Assembly (NCBI GenBank): GCA_907163375.1
Contig: CAJQUW010009219.1
Coordinates: 246,001-310,000 of the forward strand
Direction: 5' to 3'
Length of the DNA stretch: 64,000 nucleotides
Source of the DNA: Prostheceraeus crozeri
Lineage: Eukaryota; Platyhelminthes; Polycladida; Euryleptidae
Part shown: one piece after another, positions 10,575 through 18,298 of the stretch
Layout of the letters: the number at the start of each line of letters is the position of its first letter
How positions within the stretch are numbered: the stretch's first letter is position 1
Made by a program: the position numbers and the translations under genes
The notes under the pieces: model-generated
Databases searched by the model: none
Seen by the model: the letters and a program-made list of their open reading frames with translations, nothing else
Told to the model about the DNA's origin: nothing

Positions 10575-13500
10575 TTAAAAAGGTAAAGTAGTTATTCCAT
10601 CAGGTAAAATTTTTCTTTTATCATCAAATGGGTCTAATGCTAATTTATGTTCTTCTTTTAAATACATTTTATGTTTTTTTGAATTAAGTCTATAATTACA
10701 TGCTGTTTTTATTTCATTATTAAATAATGCATTTTTATAATCTTGAAATGTTATTTGGTTAACCACCGATGCCTTTGAAATTCCTTTTAATGTTTTATGT
10801 GTTTTAACGGGCGAAGCCCTGGAAGACATCTCCGATGTCCTAATATTACTAGTTGTATCATAACAGTAACATTTAGATTTTAAAAATATAGCTTCTGTTA
10901 TGTACTCCTCATTTCCTTCTAGTTCATCTTTCACTTTACATAAATCAGAAGGATGAATTATATCTTTTATTTTATCTATTTCTTTATCAAGTGAAGAATT
11001 AAATGGTATTGTTAATTCTAAGAAAACAGAATCCGTATCGCTGAAGTGAAGTTTATAGTTTTCACCATAAGCAGGCGCTAAATAATCATATATAAAATTG
11101 TACATAAATAGCTTAGCTAGTTCTAATATAGTAAATCCTATAAAATTAAACTTGTCATGTTTTACAATGCTTTTTCTTAGATGAACAGCACAAAGTTCAT
11201 CACTGAATCTAGTGGTTCTTTTATATGTTGGTTTCCTAGTTAAATTTTGGAAACGATCTTTATTATAAACTATTTCTATGTTTTGTCTGTTACGTACATT
11301 CTCTAAAGTCTTTCCATAAAATGCGTTATTCATTAATTTAAAGAATACGTTACCAAAGTCATCTTTATTTCTCTTAGCTATTTTACGTTTCTCTATATTA
11401 AATTCTATATAATTTTTTAACCACTTAGATTTCTTATATACTAATTTTCGGTGAATTTTAGTGAGAATCATTCCATGATCTAAATACCAATCTAACATCC
11501 TTCCTTCAATAACATATTTTTCTTTATCACTTTGAGTTAACATGAGTTTCTTGGTTGGTCTGTACTTTGGGGGGATTATGGTCTTTTGATAATCTGTAAA
11601 GTCGCCCATATTAGGTATTTTATTTTCAGGACAGAACGGGAAATACTTTGTCGTATCTTTTAGTTCATCAGGGTACTTTAAGTCAACTTCATACACATAT
11701 CCATATCCATATCCATCTTCAACAGTACGTTCATAAACTAATTTGTCACACCACTCCATCTCACCCGTAGGCAATTCTTGTATCATACAAGAAGAATATA
11801 AACTATTAAAATCATAATACAACAAATAGTTCTCTCTCATGATTTCATCAACTGCTGCTTGACTATCTTCATTTGATATAAGTCCTTCTATATTTTGATT
11901 AAACAATTTTATAAACTGATCACTTTCTTCTGGAGATAAAGGTTTCATTATTCCATAATCATCAGGATTTACTTTTTTATTGTAACACTGTACATAACGA
12001 TTACCTAAAACTGATGAAACCCCGCCTCTAATTCCAGATTCAAAAAATAGCAATTTATCGTAAGAACTTTCTTTATAATATTTCAACTGAACGGGCTTTG
12101 TCCTAGAGCCATCGGCTTGAACACCAGTATGTTTTAATCCTGCTAACCATGTTAAACCTGGTGTAGAATAACAATAACATGGATCTATTCCGTAATATTC
12201 AATACACATATCACGAAAGTTTTCAAATAGATCAGCTAGTATTAACACATCTATCTGTAGATACTTCATTGTATAATCAAACATATTGTGACAATTGAGT
12301 TCTGCCCAATTCTTCTGTGCTTCTGCATAATCTTCTTCTGATAGTTCAGATTGTTTCAATGTTGTTTTAAATTTGTCACGTGGTGGAAGTTGTTGTTCTT
12401 CCATTATTTCATTTATCTTGTTTATGTCTCCAGTTAAATATTCATATGGAAATATGCCTTTAAGAGGACTCAAGTTATACTTATTTAATACTTTACATTG
12501 TTCAGGTTTTAATGTTTTACCCATGGCTTCCAATGAATAAGGAGTAAAAAATCTAAATGCATCTAATATTCTAAAACAACCAAAATGCATTGAGAAGTAT
12601 TCTTCTTCTGTTTTACACAGTATGTTTGTTCTTAATTGCTGTAATATTTTCGAAGAGAATAACTCTTTTATTATTAGATGGAAATCATACTTAGAACCAT
12701 TATAGAAATATAAAGGAACAAAGTTATATCTAAATTTATTTGCATTAAGATTACAAGAATTATGTGCTGCACCTCTATATAAACCATTTAGATGATCATG
12801 ATCTTTTACTTTGTCAGTGACTAATTCTTTACCACAGTAATAACAATTCTTTTCATTATTAAATTGTACTAATTGTTCAGACGTTAATGGAAGCATTGGT
12901 TTATTTGTTTTAAGCAATTGTGAAAAACGCTCCTGCAATTCTTCTATTGTGTTAACAAACTTTATAGCACTATCCTCGCCATAGTACTGGTAATATTCTG
13001 ATTGAAACAAATTGGGATAATTTGAATGAATGTACATTCCCCAACATAATGGTTTTTGCTCAAACAAATTATTGTTACATTTGTCTGTAATTTTAACATT
13101 ATATGCTTCAAAATCACAATATATTACAAATGGTACTTTGTTCTTATAGTGCCATTTGTTGTATTCTAAATAATCTTCTTTTGGAAACGTATTTCTGACT
13201 GCTTCATTTTGTTGACAATTTACCAAGTGATTATTTAATGCTTGCTTGGTTCTAAAGCTCGTCATACATTGGAGACAAGGGAAATTAGTATGATCGGAAG
13301 TTTTTGTAAAAATAGAAACATCTTTACATAATATGTAATGACCTTGATAATATAGTATATTTGCTTGTGCTGGTTGTATTAAATGCTGTAACTGCTGTTG
13401 ATACTGTTGTTGTAACTGCTGTTGATACTGTTGTTGTAACATCTGTGACTGTTGTTGTAACATCTGTGACTGTTGTTGTAACATCTGTGACTGTTGTTGA

Positions 13501-14696
13501 TATTGTTGCTGTAACATCTGTAATTGTTGTTGATCTCCAGAAGTAACAGGACGTCCTTTATAATTATTATGATTAATCATTATGGGCGTTAATGTCTTTT
13601 TAATTTCATATTTTTCAGTACATATTACAACGTCTTGATAAATAATATTATGGTGTATATAATTACCGCGTTCATTATATTGTATTTCCGTTTGACATAA
13701 TCTATTGTTACTTAAGTAAAATTCTTTTACGTTTGCATAGACAGTGTCATTAATTGTAACATTACCAGTATATAAGGGAGTAATATTCCCAACAGAAATG
13801 TATTTTATATTAAGTTCGAACACATTTACTTCTATTAAATCTTTGTTCTTTTTATGAAACTTTGTTAGCTTATTATAATCATATGGAAATTCATCTAATC
13901 CATCAGACAGATCAAATTCATATAAGTATTCTTCTTTATTATAATGACTTATTCTTTCTTTGTGATATTGTGCAGGATGTAAATGTGCTATAACACTCCA
14001 CAGAAAACAATACTGATCATCATTTTGAATGTTAATTATTTGTGGTGAACTGAAAGGTAGGGGTATGTAACTACCTCCAGTATTATTTTTATATTTATTA
14101 ATTACTAATTTCTTGGATATTACTTTAACAAGCTTCCAACCAGATTCACGCAATTGAGCTTCAAGTATAGCATCTTTTAATTTATTAATCATTGTTTCAA
14201 ATATAGGTTCTATATCCCCTACGTTATGAATTTCTTGTGTTTTACTGAAATGACCTTGTATTATTTCTTCAATATTTCCATCAGGCCCAGTCTTTGTGTA
14301 ACGTACTTCTACATTCATATAACATTTGAAAGATTTTCTAAATATGTTATAAAAGTTATATAGAATATCATAAAAGGTTTCATCGGTTTCTGCAGTTTCA
14401 TCATACACATCATGTTCATCATTAAATAAAAACCTTACATCTACTTCAGGTTCATCTATTACACTAAAAACTTTTTTATATTCTGAATACGAATAATCAT
14501 CAAATACTCTTTTAACTTCTATATCAGTAGGTAATGTTTTTAGATAGTTTATATATTCATTCATTCTCGTTATATTACTTGTATCATGTCGTTCTACATT
14601 CTGTAAATGCATACGACTATTTAAATGAGATTTATAACCTCTAGGCGTCTGTAACTGTTTGTTGCACAGGGTACAATATAGTTTACCTCCTTCCAT
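10575..14696 (-). CDS. protein-primed family B DNA polymerase of the Polinton
   Basis: The protein has 1373 residues and would replicate the element. In order: a C2H2-like finger (C8, C11, H24, H30); a conserved-looking block QYCFLWSVIAHLHPAQY near 228-244; a glutamine-rich run (about 389-438); a second C2H2-like finger (about 474-494); exonuclease motif I DFEAY (528-532); an endonuclease VII-like treble clef CYYCGKE..KDHDHLNG..HNSCN (618-648); exonuclease II YNGSKYDFHLI (665-675); exonuclease III YLQIDVLILAD (812-822); polymerase motif A YDFNSLYSS (961-969); motif B KLMNNAFYGKT (1120-1130); motif C FSDTDSVFLE (1218-1227). A hairpin-rich insert encodes RTSEMSSRASPVKT (about 1286-1299). The start codon follows the upstream gene's stop by one base (TAA-A-ATG). 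It looks whole. Confidence 0.95.
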   Translation of the reverse strand: MEGGKLYCTLCNKQLQTPRGYKSHLNSRMHLQNVERHDTSNITRMNEYINYLKTLPTDIEVKRVFDDYSYSEYKKVFSVIDEPEVDVRFLFNDEHDVYDETAETDETFYDILYNFYNIFRKSFKCYMNVEVRYTKTGPDGNIEEIIQGHFSKTQEIHNVGDIEPIFETMINKLKDAILEAQLRESGWKLVKVISKKLVINKYKNNTGGSYIPLPFSSPQIINIQNDDQYCFLWSVIAHLHPAQYHKERISHYNKEEYLYEFDLSDGLDEFPYDYNKLTKFHKKNKDLIEVNVFELNIKYISVGNITPLYTGNVTINDTVYANVKEFYLSNNRLCQTEIQYNERGNYIHHNIIYQDVVICTEKYEIKKTLTPIMINHNNYKGRPVTSGDQQQLQMLQQQYQQQSQMLQQQSQMLQQQSQMLQQQYQQQLQQQYQQQLQHLIQPAQANILYYQGHYILCKDVSIFTKTSDHTNFPCLQCMTSFRTKQALNNHLVNCQQNEAVRNTFPKEDYLEYNKWHYKNKVPFVIYCDFEAYNVKITDKCNNNLFEQKPLCWGMYIHSNYPNLFQSEYYQYYGEDSAIKFVNTIEELQERFSQLLKTNKPMLPLTSEQLVQFNNEKNCYYCGKELVTDKVKDHDHLNGLYRGAAHNSCNLNANKFRYNFVPLYFYNGSKYDFHLIIKELFSSKILQQLRTNILCKTEEEYFSMHFGCFRILDAFRFFTPYSLEAMGKTLKPEQCKVLNKYNLSPLKGIFPYEYLTGDINKINEIMEEQQLPPRDKFKTTLKQSELSEEDYAEAQKNWAELNCHNMFDYTMKYLQIDVLILADLFENFRDMCIEYYGIDPCYCYSTPGLTWLAGLKHTGVQADGSRTKPVQLKYYKESSYDKLLFFESGIRGGVSSVLGNRYVQCYNKKVNPDDYGIMKPLSPEESDQFIKLFNQNIEGLISNEDSQAAVDEIMRENYLLYYDFNSLYSSCMIQELPTGEMEWCDKLVYERTVEDGYGYGYVYEVDLKYPDELKDTTKYFPFCPENKIPNMGDFTDYQKTIIPPKYRPTKKLMLTQSDKEKYVIEGRMLDWYLDHGMILTKIHRKLVYKKSKWLKNYIEFNIEKRKIAKRNKDDFGNVFFKLMNNAFYGKTLENVRNRQNIEIVYNKDRFQNLTRKPTYKRTTRFSDELCAVHLRKSIVKHDKFNFIGFTILELAKLFMYNFIYDYLAPAYGENYKLHFSDTDSVFLELTIPFNSSLDKEIDKIKDIIHPSDLCKVKDELEGNEEYITEAIFLKSKCYCYDTTSNIRTSEMSSRASPVKTHKTLKGISKASVVNQITFQDYKNALFNNEIKTACNYRLNSKKHKMYLKEEHKLALDPFDDKRKILPDGITTLPF

Positions 14697-14697
14697 T

Positions 14698-15057
14698 TTA
14701 CCTTTTTTTAAATAAAAATTTATGTTTGTTATACACAGGAATATTTAATTCATTTAATGTCTCTAGATCGTAAGCTGTTAAATGTTCTTTCTTAACCAAC
14801 CACCATAAATTATTATACGCTAAGAATACTCTGAAACTTCGTAGACACGGTGGTAAGTATCCATTTTTCATATGTGGTTTTAAACCGTGTTTTATTTTGT
14901 AGTCCTTAACGAACTCTATGTATTTATGATGGTAATGAAATTTAACTTCTTTCTTGGAATTTACAGGATTTATAGGATGACGATAATTTTTTAAAACTGG
15001 TACGTGTTCTATTTTATAGGCCTTTGTCCTCTGAGTTTCACTCACCTCATTAATCAT
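14698..15057 (-). CDS. small basic protein upstream of the polymerase
   Basis: I do not recognise this 119-residue protein. It is rich in K, H and Y, with a segment KFHYHHKYIEFVKDYKIKHG and an aromatic stretch VFLAYNNLWWLVKKEHL, and ends in a basic tail. No membrane helix or zinc motif is seen. Its ATG follows a long A-run. Its stop is one base from the polymerase start and its start lies 15 bases from the end of the second ATPase gene, so the three genes form a tight minus-strand block. A terminal-protein or replication-accessory role would fit this position and basic charge, but that is a guess. Confidence 0.7.
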   Translation of the reverse strand: MINEVSETQRTKAYKIEHVPVLKNYRHPINPVNSKKEVKFHYHHKYIEFVKDYKIKHGLKPHMKNGYLPPCLRSFRVFLAYNNLWWLVKKEHLTAYDLETLNELNIPVYNKHKFLFKKR

Positions 15058-15072
15058 TTTTAAAAAAAAAAT

Positions 15073-16275
15073 TTACATATTATTAAACTCATTTAATATT
15101 GGTTTTATGTCACTCAATGTACTTTTAGCATCAGTGACTAGAGGTTTCACATTTTTTAGTACATCACGAAAATCATTAATGCCTGTTCTAATAACGGCTA
15201 GTGCATCTCTATTCTCTAATCGTTCAGGGGTTTTAATTTTTAACATATTATTTAAATAATGATCGAAATAGAAATAAAATGTTTCGGGTATGATTGTTAG
15301 TGGTTCAAGTGATTCGTTTTCTAGAAAAATTGTTATTTCTTCTATATTATGTGGCGACAAGTTCTTAGCACTTGCGTAGAGACTAATGTCAAAATCTGTT
15401 GCATTACTATAAAAATCATGCTCAGTATCCAATAGTATATTTAGATCGCTATCATACACTTGCATTTGATTCAAAATAGTATCAACCCGTATTATACCGT
15501 ACTTAACATGTACATATTTAGCTAAGGGTAAAGTTAGTTTATAATTTTTCTTGATATCCTCAAAGAATGCTGCATTATTTTGAGTAGTTGTATAAAAGGT
15601 TTCCACGTTTTCTCTAATCTTATTATCTACATCACAGGCTTTATGAGCTAATACTACAATTTGTATATGATGGTGACGACCTTTTGTAAATATTTCTGAT
15701 ATGTTCTTTTGCTTCACTAAACTAGCTACATCATCTAACACTAGTAAAGACTTTTGCGTGTATGTCCCAGCAAAAGTACTCATATCTTCTAACATACATA
15801 AATCTTTTTCGTTATAAACATTTGAGTATCCTTGCCATTCATCTCTCTGTAGACAAAACACATGTACATTTGTTTCATTAGGAAAATGTTGATTTATATA
15901 TCTTCTAAGAAACGTAGTCTTTCCGCTCGCTGTCTTGCCATATATTATAAAATGTAAGTTCTCTTGTGCAGCACGTCCTTTAGGTTTGTCGTCGTCATGA
16001 GTAACTGGTCTCCAACCTTTAAAGTTTTTGGTTTGACTTTTATAAAATGCAACTTTCGTTTGTTCTGCTGTTTGTAAGAACCCTAACCAATTTATAAAAC
16101 AATAAATAAGATAGATAAGAACACATAGAATAATAATTTTCACACAATGAAATTTTAGAAACCCAAAGAAACGACCGAGATCTGAATTTTCTGAAAATAA
16201 AGATTGCGAATCATTATTTTGTTCACGTTGATTGACGACCGTGGGAATTTCGGAATACGATTTTTCATAATTCAT
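15073..16275 (-). CDS. second P-loop ATPase, membrane-anchored
   Basis: The protein has 400 residues. A hydrophobic segment at about 43-62 (KFHCVKIIILCVLIYLIYCF region) predicts one membrane helix near the N-terminus. Walker A is GKTASGKT (113-120), Walker B is SLLVLDDVA (176-184), and a sensor-like strand is QIVVLAHKA (205-213). A basic segment KGRHHH (198-203) lies between, as in the packaging ATPase. The fold class looks like the same FtsK/HerA/A32 group as the gene at 9662, but the sequence is distant and a long C-terminal extension (about 240-400) is unmatched. Two such ATPases in one Polinton is unusual in my memory. Possible roles are membrane-linked DNA translocation or a duplicated packaging motor. 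It looks whole. Confidence 0.8.
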   Translation of the reverse strand: MNYEKSYSEIPTVVNQREQNNDSQSLFSENSDLGRFFGFLKFHCVKIIILCVLIYLIYCFINWLGFLQTAEQTKVAFYKSQTKNFKGWRPVTHDDDKPKGRAAQENLHFIIYGKTASGKTTFLRRYINQHFPNETNVHVFCLQRDEWQGYSNVYNEKDLCMLEDMSTFAGTYTQKSLLVLDDVASLVKQKNISEIFTKGRHHHIQIVVLAHKACDVDNKIRENVETFYTTTQNNAAFFEDIKKNYKLTLPLAKYVHVKYGIIRVDTILNQMQVYDSDLNILLDTEHDFYSNATDFDISLYASAKNLSPHNIEEITIFLENESLEPLTIIPETFYFYFDHYLNNMLKIKTPERLENRDALAVIRTGINDFRDVLKNVKPLVTDAKSTLSDIKPILNEFNNM

Positions 16276-16319
16276 TTTTTGATTTTTTTATATGAAAATT
16301 TGTCTAAAACTCTCTTCAC

Positions 16320-16488
16320 TAGTCCGACACTCAGTTGAGCAACTGTAATAGTCCGGTGCTCACTTGAGTGTTTGACCTCTGTAGGACTTCCGGACTACTA
16401 CGGACTATTGAGTCCGGGGCTCAAATGAAGGTAAAACACTCAAAAGAGCACCGGACTATTACGGAAGCTCAAGTGAGTATCGGACTAC
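16320..16488. repeat. imperfect palindrome of about 170 bp rich in GTCCG/CGGAC
   Basis: The left arm (about 16320-16378) and right arm (about 16429-16488) are reverse complements with a few mismatches. Both contain AATAGTCCGGTGCTC and its complement. The loop (about 16379-16428) holds more CGGACTA copies in both directions. It is GC-richer than its surroundings and fills the gap between the second ATPase gene and the zinc-finger gene. It could be a replication, packaging or transcription-end structure. Confidence 0.85.
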
Positions 16489-16505
16489 TACAGATATAAA
16501 ATTAA

Positions 16506-16877
16506 TCAAATTACACAAATTGCTGCATGTCGTGAGAAGTTTCTCTCCAACAGAACTTTATTACACTTGTTACATCTCACTTGTGTTTTTAAACATCCTT
16601 TACACCGGTATTTACTATCATAAAATTCTGTTTTGAGCTTAACTATTTGACAATTAGTGCATTTTCGTGTACTAATAGCACATGAATTAGAATGATTCAA
16701 GAAACCTTGACTAGTAAAAAACTTATTACAATTCGAACATTGTCTATCTTTTACTTTTGGTTGTGATGGTGATTGACATGTTTTTTGGTGACGCATAAAG
16801 TTCTTAGATGTTACACTTTTTCCACAATCACTACATGTTCTCATATGTTTATTTAATGATGAATTGTTGGTTAACAT
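16506..16877 (-). CDS. four-finger zinc-binding protein
   Basis: A small protein of 123 residues built almost wholly of zinc-binding modules: C15/C18..H30/C34, C47/C50..H62/C66, C73/C76..C92/C95 and C102/C105..H117/C121. Three are C2HC type and one is C4. Such proteins often bind nucleic acid, so a regulatory or packaging role is plausible but not shown. I chose the ATG at 16877 (MLTNN) rather than the longer frame, because ATTTAAAAAT directly precedes it and the extra upstream part would overlap the divergent fibre-like gene. Confidence 0.75.
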   Translation of the reverse strand: MLTNNSSLNKHMRTCSDCGKSVTSKNFMRHQKTCQSPSQPKVKDRQCSNCNKFFTSQGFLNHSNSCAISTRKCTNCQIVKLKTEFYDSKYRCKGCLKTQVRCNKCNKVLLERNFSRHAAICVI

Positions 16878-16905
16878 ATTTTTAAATAAAAAAAATGATG
16901 TTAAC
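16872..16905. promoter_or_regulatory. divergent start region with mirrored ATGs
   Basis: GTTAACAT on the left and ATGTTAAC on the right form an inverted repeat around the A/T-rich core TTTTTAAATAAAAAAA. The start codon of the zinc-finger gene (minus) and of the fibre-like gene (plus) each lie in one arm, only 17 bases apart. Both genes would therefore share one compact two-way promoter (inference). Confidence 0.65.
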
Positions 16906-17686
16906 AAATGTTGGCGGGTGTGCTTACACACCGAATAATCAAGAATCAGAAATAGAACTAGACAACTATATCATGAAAACTGGAGACATTTTAACAGGTC
17001 CGTTACATCTTTCTATTCTTCCACAACAAAGTACTGAGTTAGCAAATAAAGAATATGTTGATAAACAGTTCGATAGAATTGTGTCACTGCTCTCTCCACT
17101 AACGAAAGAAACCAAGCTTCTAAAGCAGAATGATGAAAGACTGCAAGAAAAGCTAACAGACCTAAGTAGCAAACATGGAAATCTAGAAGCAGATATAGTA
17201 AAACTTCATAAAAAAATAACAGAACATTCAAAACTTGTGATCCTGTTATCACTAAATTTAAAGTCTGCCATTGCAAAGAATACAAAACAAAATATACAAC
17301 TGAAAGAAGAGTTAGAAAAAGTAAGCGAAAAGAATCGGAAATTATTACAGCACTTACAACAGCTGCAATCCACATTCCAAAAAAGTGTTGGTGAATTAAG
17401 TAGCCGTATCACACAACAAGTAAAGCAAATGAACAGAATGATAAATGAAGTTAAAGCACTTAAACAAAAGATTAGTGACTTGAAGACCCTTAAAACGAAT
17501 TTCGATAATATTAAAGTTCAATTGGCCGCTCTTAAAACAGAAGTAAAGAAAAGTGAGAAAAAAATAGAAGTAAATGAAAAAGAAATTAAAGTACATCACA
17601 CGCTGCTTGACGCAATAGATAAAGTGCAACAGGCAATTAATAAAGTTACCGCGAAGTTGTTGTCCATACACAAACGTAAATCTTAA
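16895..17686 (+). CDS. fibre-like coiled-coil protein
   Basis: The protein has 263 residues. At residues 27-58 there is a phage and adenovirus-type fibre motif: MKTGDILTGPLHLS, then a linker, then LANKEYVDKQ (M-x-G-x-L-x-G-x-L-x-L ... A-x-K-x-Y-V-D). The rest, about 60-263, is one long highly charged heptad-like coiled coil without an obvious knob. This suggests a trimeric fibre or tail-like stalk attached to the capsid vertex. Start MMLTN at 16895 follows AAATAAAAAAA; the second ATG is adjacent and cannot be excluded. It is divergent from the zinc-finger gene and upstream of the capsid genes on the same strand. It looks whole. The fibre assignment rests on the motif alone. Confidence 0.6.
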   Translation: MMLTNVGGCAYTPNNQESEIELDNYIMKTGDILTGPLHLSILPQQSTELANKEYVDKQFDRIVSLLSPLTKETKLLKQNDERLQEKLTDLSSKHGNLEADIVKLHKKITEHSKLVILLSLNLKSAIAKNTKQNIQLKEELEKVSEKNRKLLQHLQQLQSTFQKSVGELSSRITQQVKQMNRMINEVKALKQKISDLKTLKTNFDNIKVQLAALKTEVKKSEKKIEVNEKEIKVHHTLLDAIDKVQQAINKVTAKLLSIHKRKS

Positions 17687-17732
17687 TAGAATTTAGCCGA
17701 TCGGTCCAAAAGTCAAATTTAAGCTTAAAAAA

Positions 17733-18236
17733 ATGCCTATAATTTATAAACACAATCTTAAACATTTTGCTTCAAATAATAAAATTGCTCATGAACCACG
17801 TATGAATCCTGTGTACCATTATGATAGTGTAGAAACTGTTGGAACACAAAACTTCCTAGGCACTGCAGGTGCCGTCCAAACAGAAGGAGCTGGCATCTTT
17901 TCTGGTATCGGCAGTATCGTTAACTTGATTAAAAATAATAAAGATTTGATTTCATCTGCTGCTAAAGGTGCAGCTGCTATAGGTAGTACAGCTAGCGCAA
18001 TATCGAATGCTGTTAAGTCACAAAACGAATTAAAGCAACTAGAAGCTATTCGCAAACTTAGGAATGATGCAAAAGAAATGCAAAAAGACAAAAAGCTCTC
18101 AGAGGAAACAAAAAACAAAATTGCTAAATTAGCGAAGATGGAAAGTAAACATGATGAAAAAACAATTGAAGAAATGAGAGGAAATGGGATGCAGTCCCTA
18201 ACCACTAACGTGGGAAATGGTCTAGCAAAATTCTAG
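17733..18236 (+). CDS. pVI-like minor virion protein
   Basis: The protein has 167 residues. A central segment GIFSGIGSIVNLIKNNKDLI and an alanine-rich stretch (about 53-95) could form amphipathic and hydrophobic helices. The C-terminal half is lysine-rich and helical. Candidate maturation sites of the adenain type are visible: MRGN-G at 148-152 fits (M/I/L)xGx-G, and TEGA-G at 50-54 is close. This resembles membrane-lytic internal proteins (adenovirus pVI-like), and it lies just upstream of the major capsid gene. ATG follows CTTAAAAAA. The assignment is by layout, not by clear sequence identity. Confidence 0.55.
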   Translation: MPIIYKHNLKHFASNNKIAHEPRMNPVYHYDSVETVGTQNFLGTAGAVQTEGAGIFSGIGSIVNLIKNNKDLISSAAKGAAAIGSTASAISNAVKSQNELKQLEAIRKLRNDAKEMQKDKKLSEETKNKIAKLAKMESKHDEKTIEEMRGNGMQSLTTNVGNGLAKF

Positions 18237-18298
18237 TAGAACCTTGTTCGGAGGTTTTAGCCGAGTATCAAACTGATTTTTTCTAATAAAAAAATATA

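Noticed and set aside
13361-13546. Plus-strand V/T-rich repeat frame
   Set aside because: It is the antisense of the glutamine-repeat part of the polymerase gene.
16320-16488. CRISPR-like or tandem repeat reading of the GTCCG modules
   Set aside because: The modules are arranged as two inverted arms, not as direct repeats with spacers.
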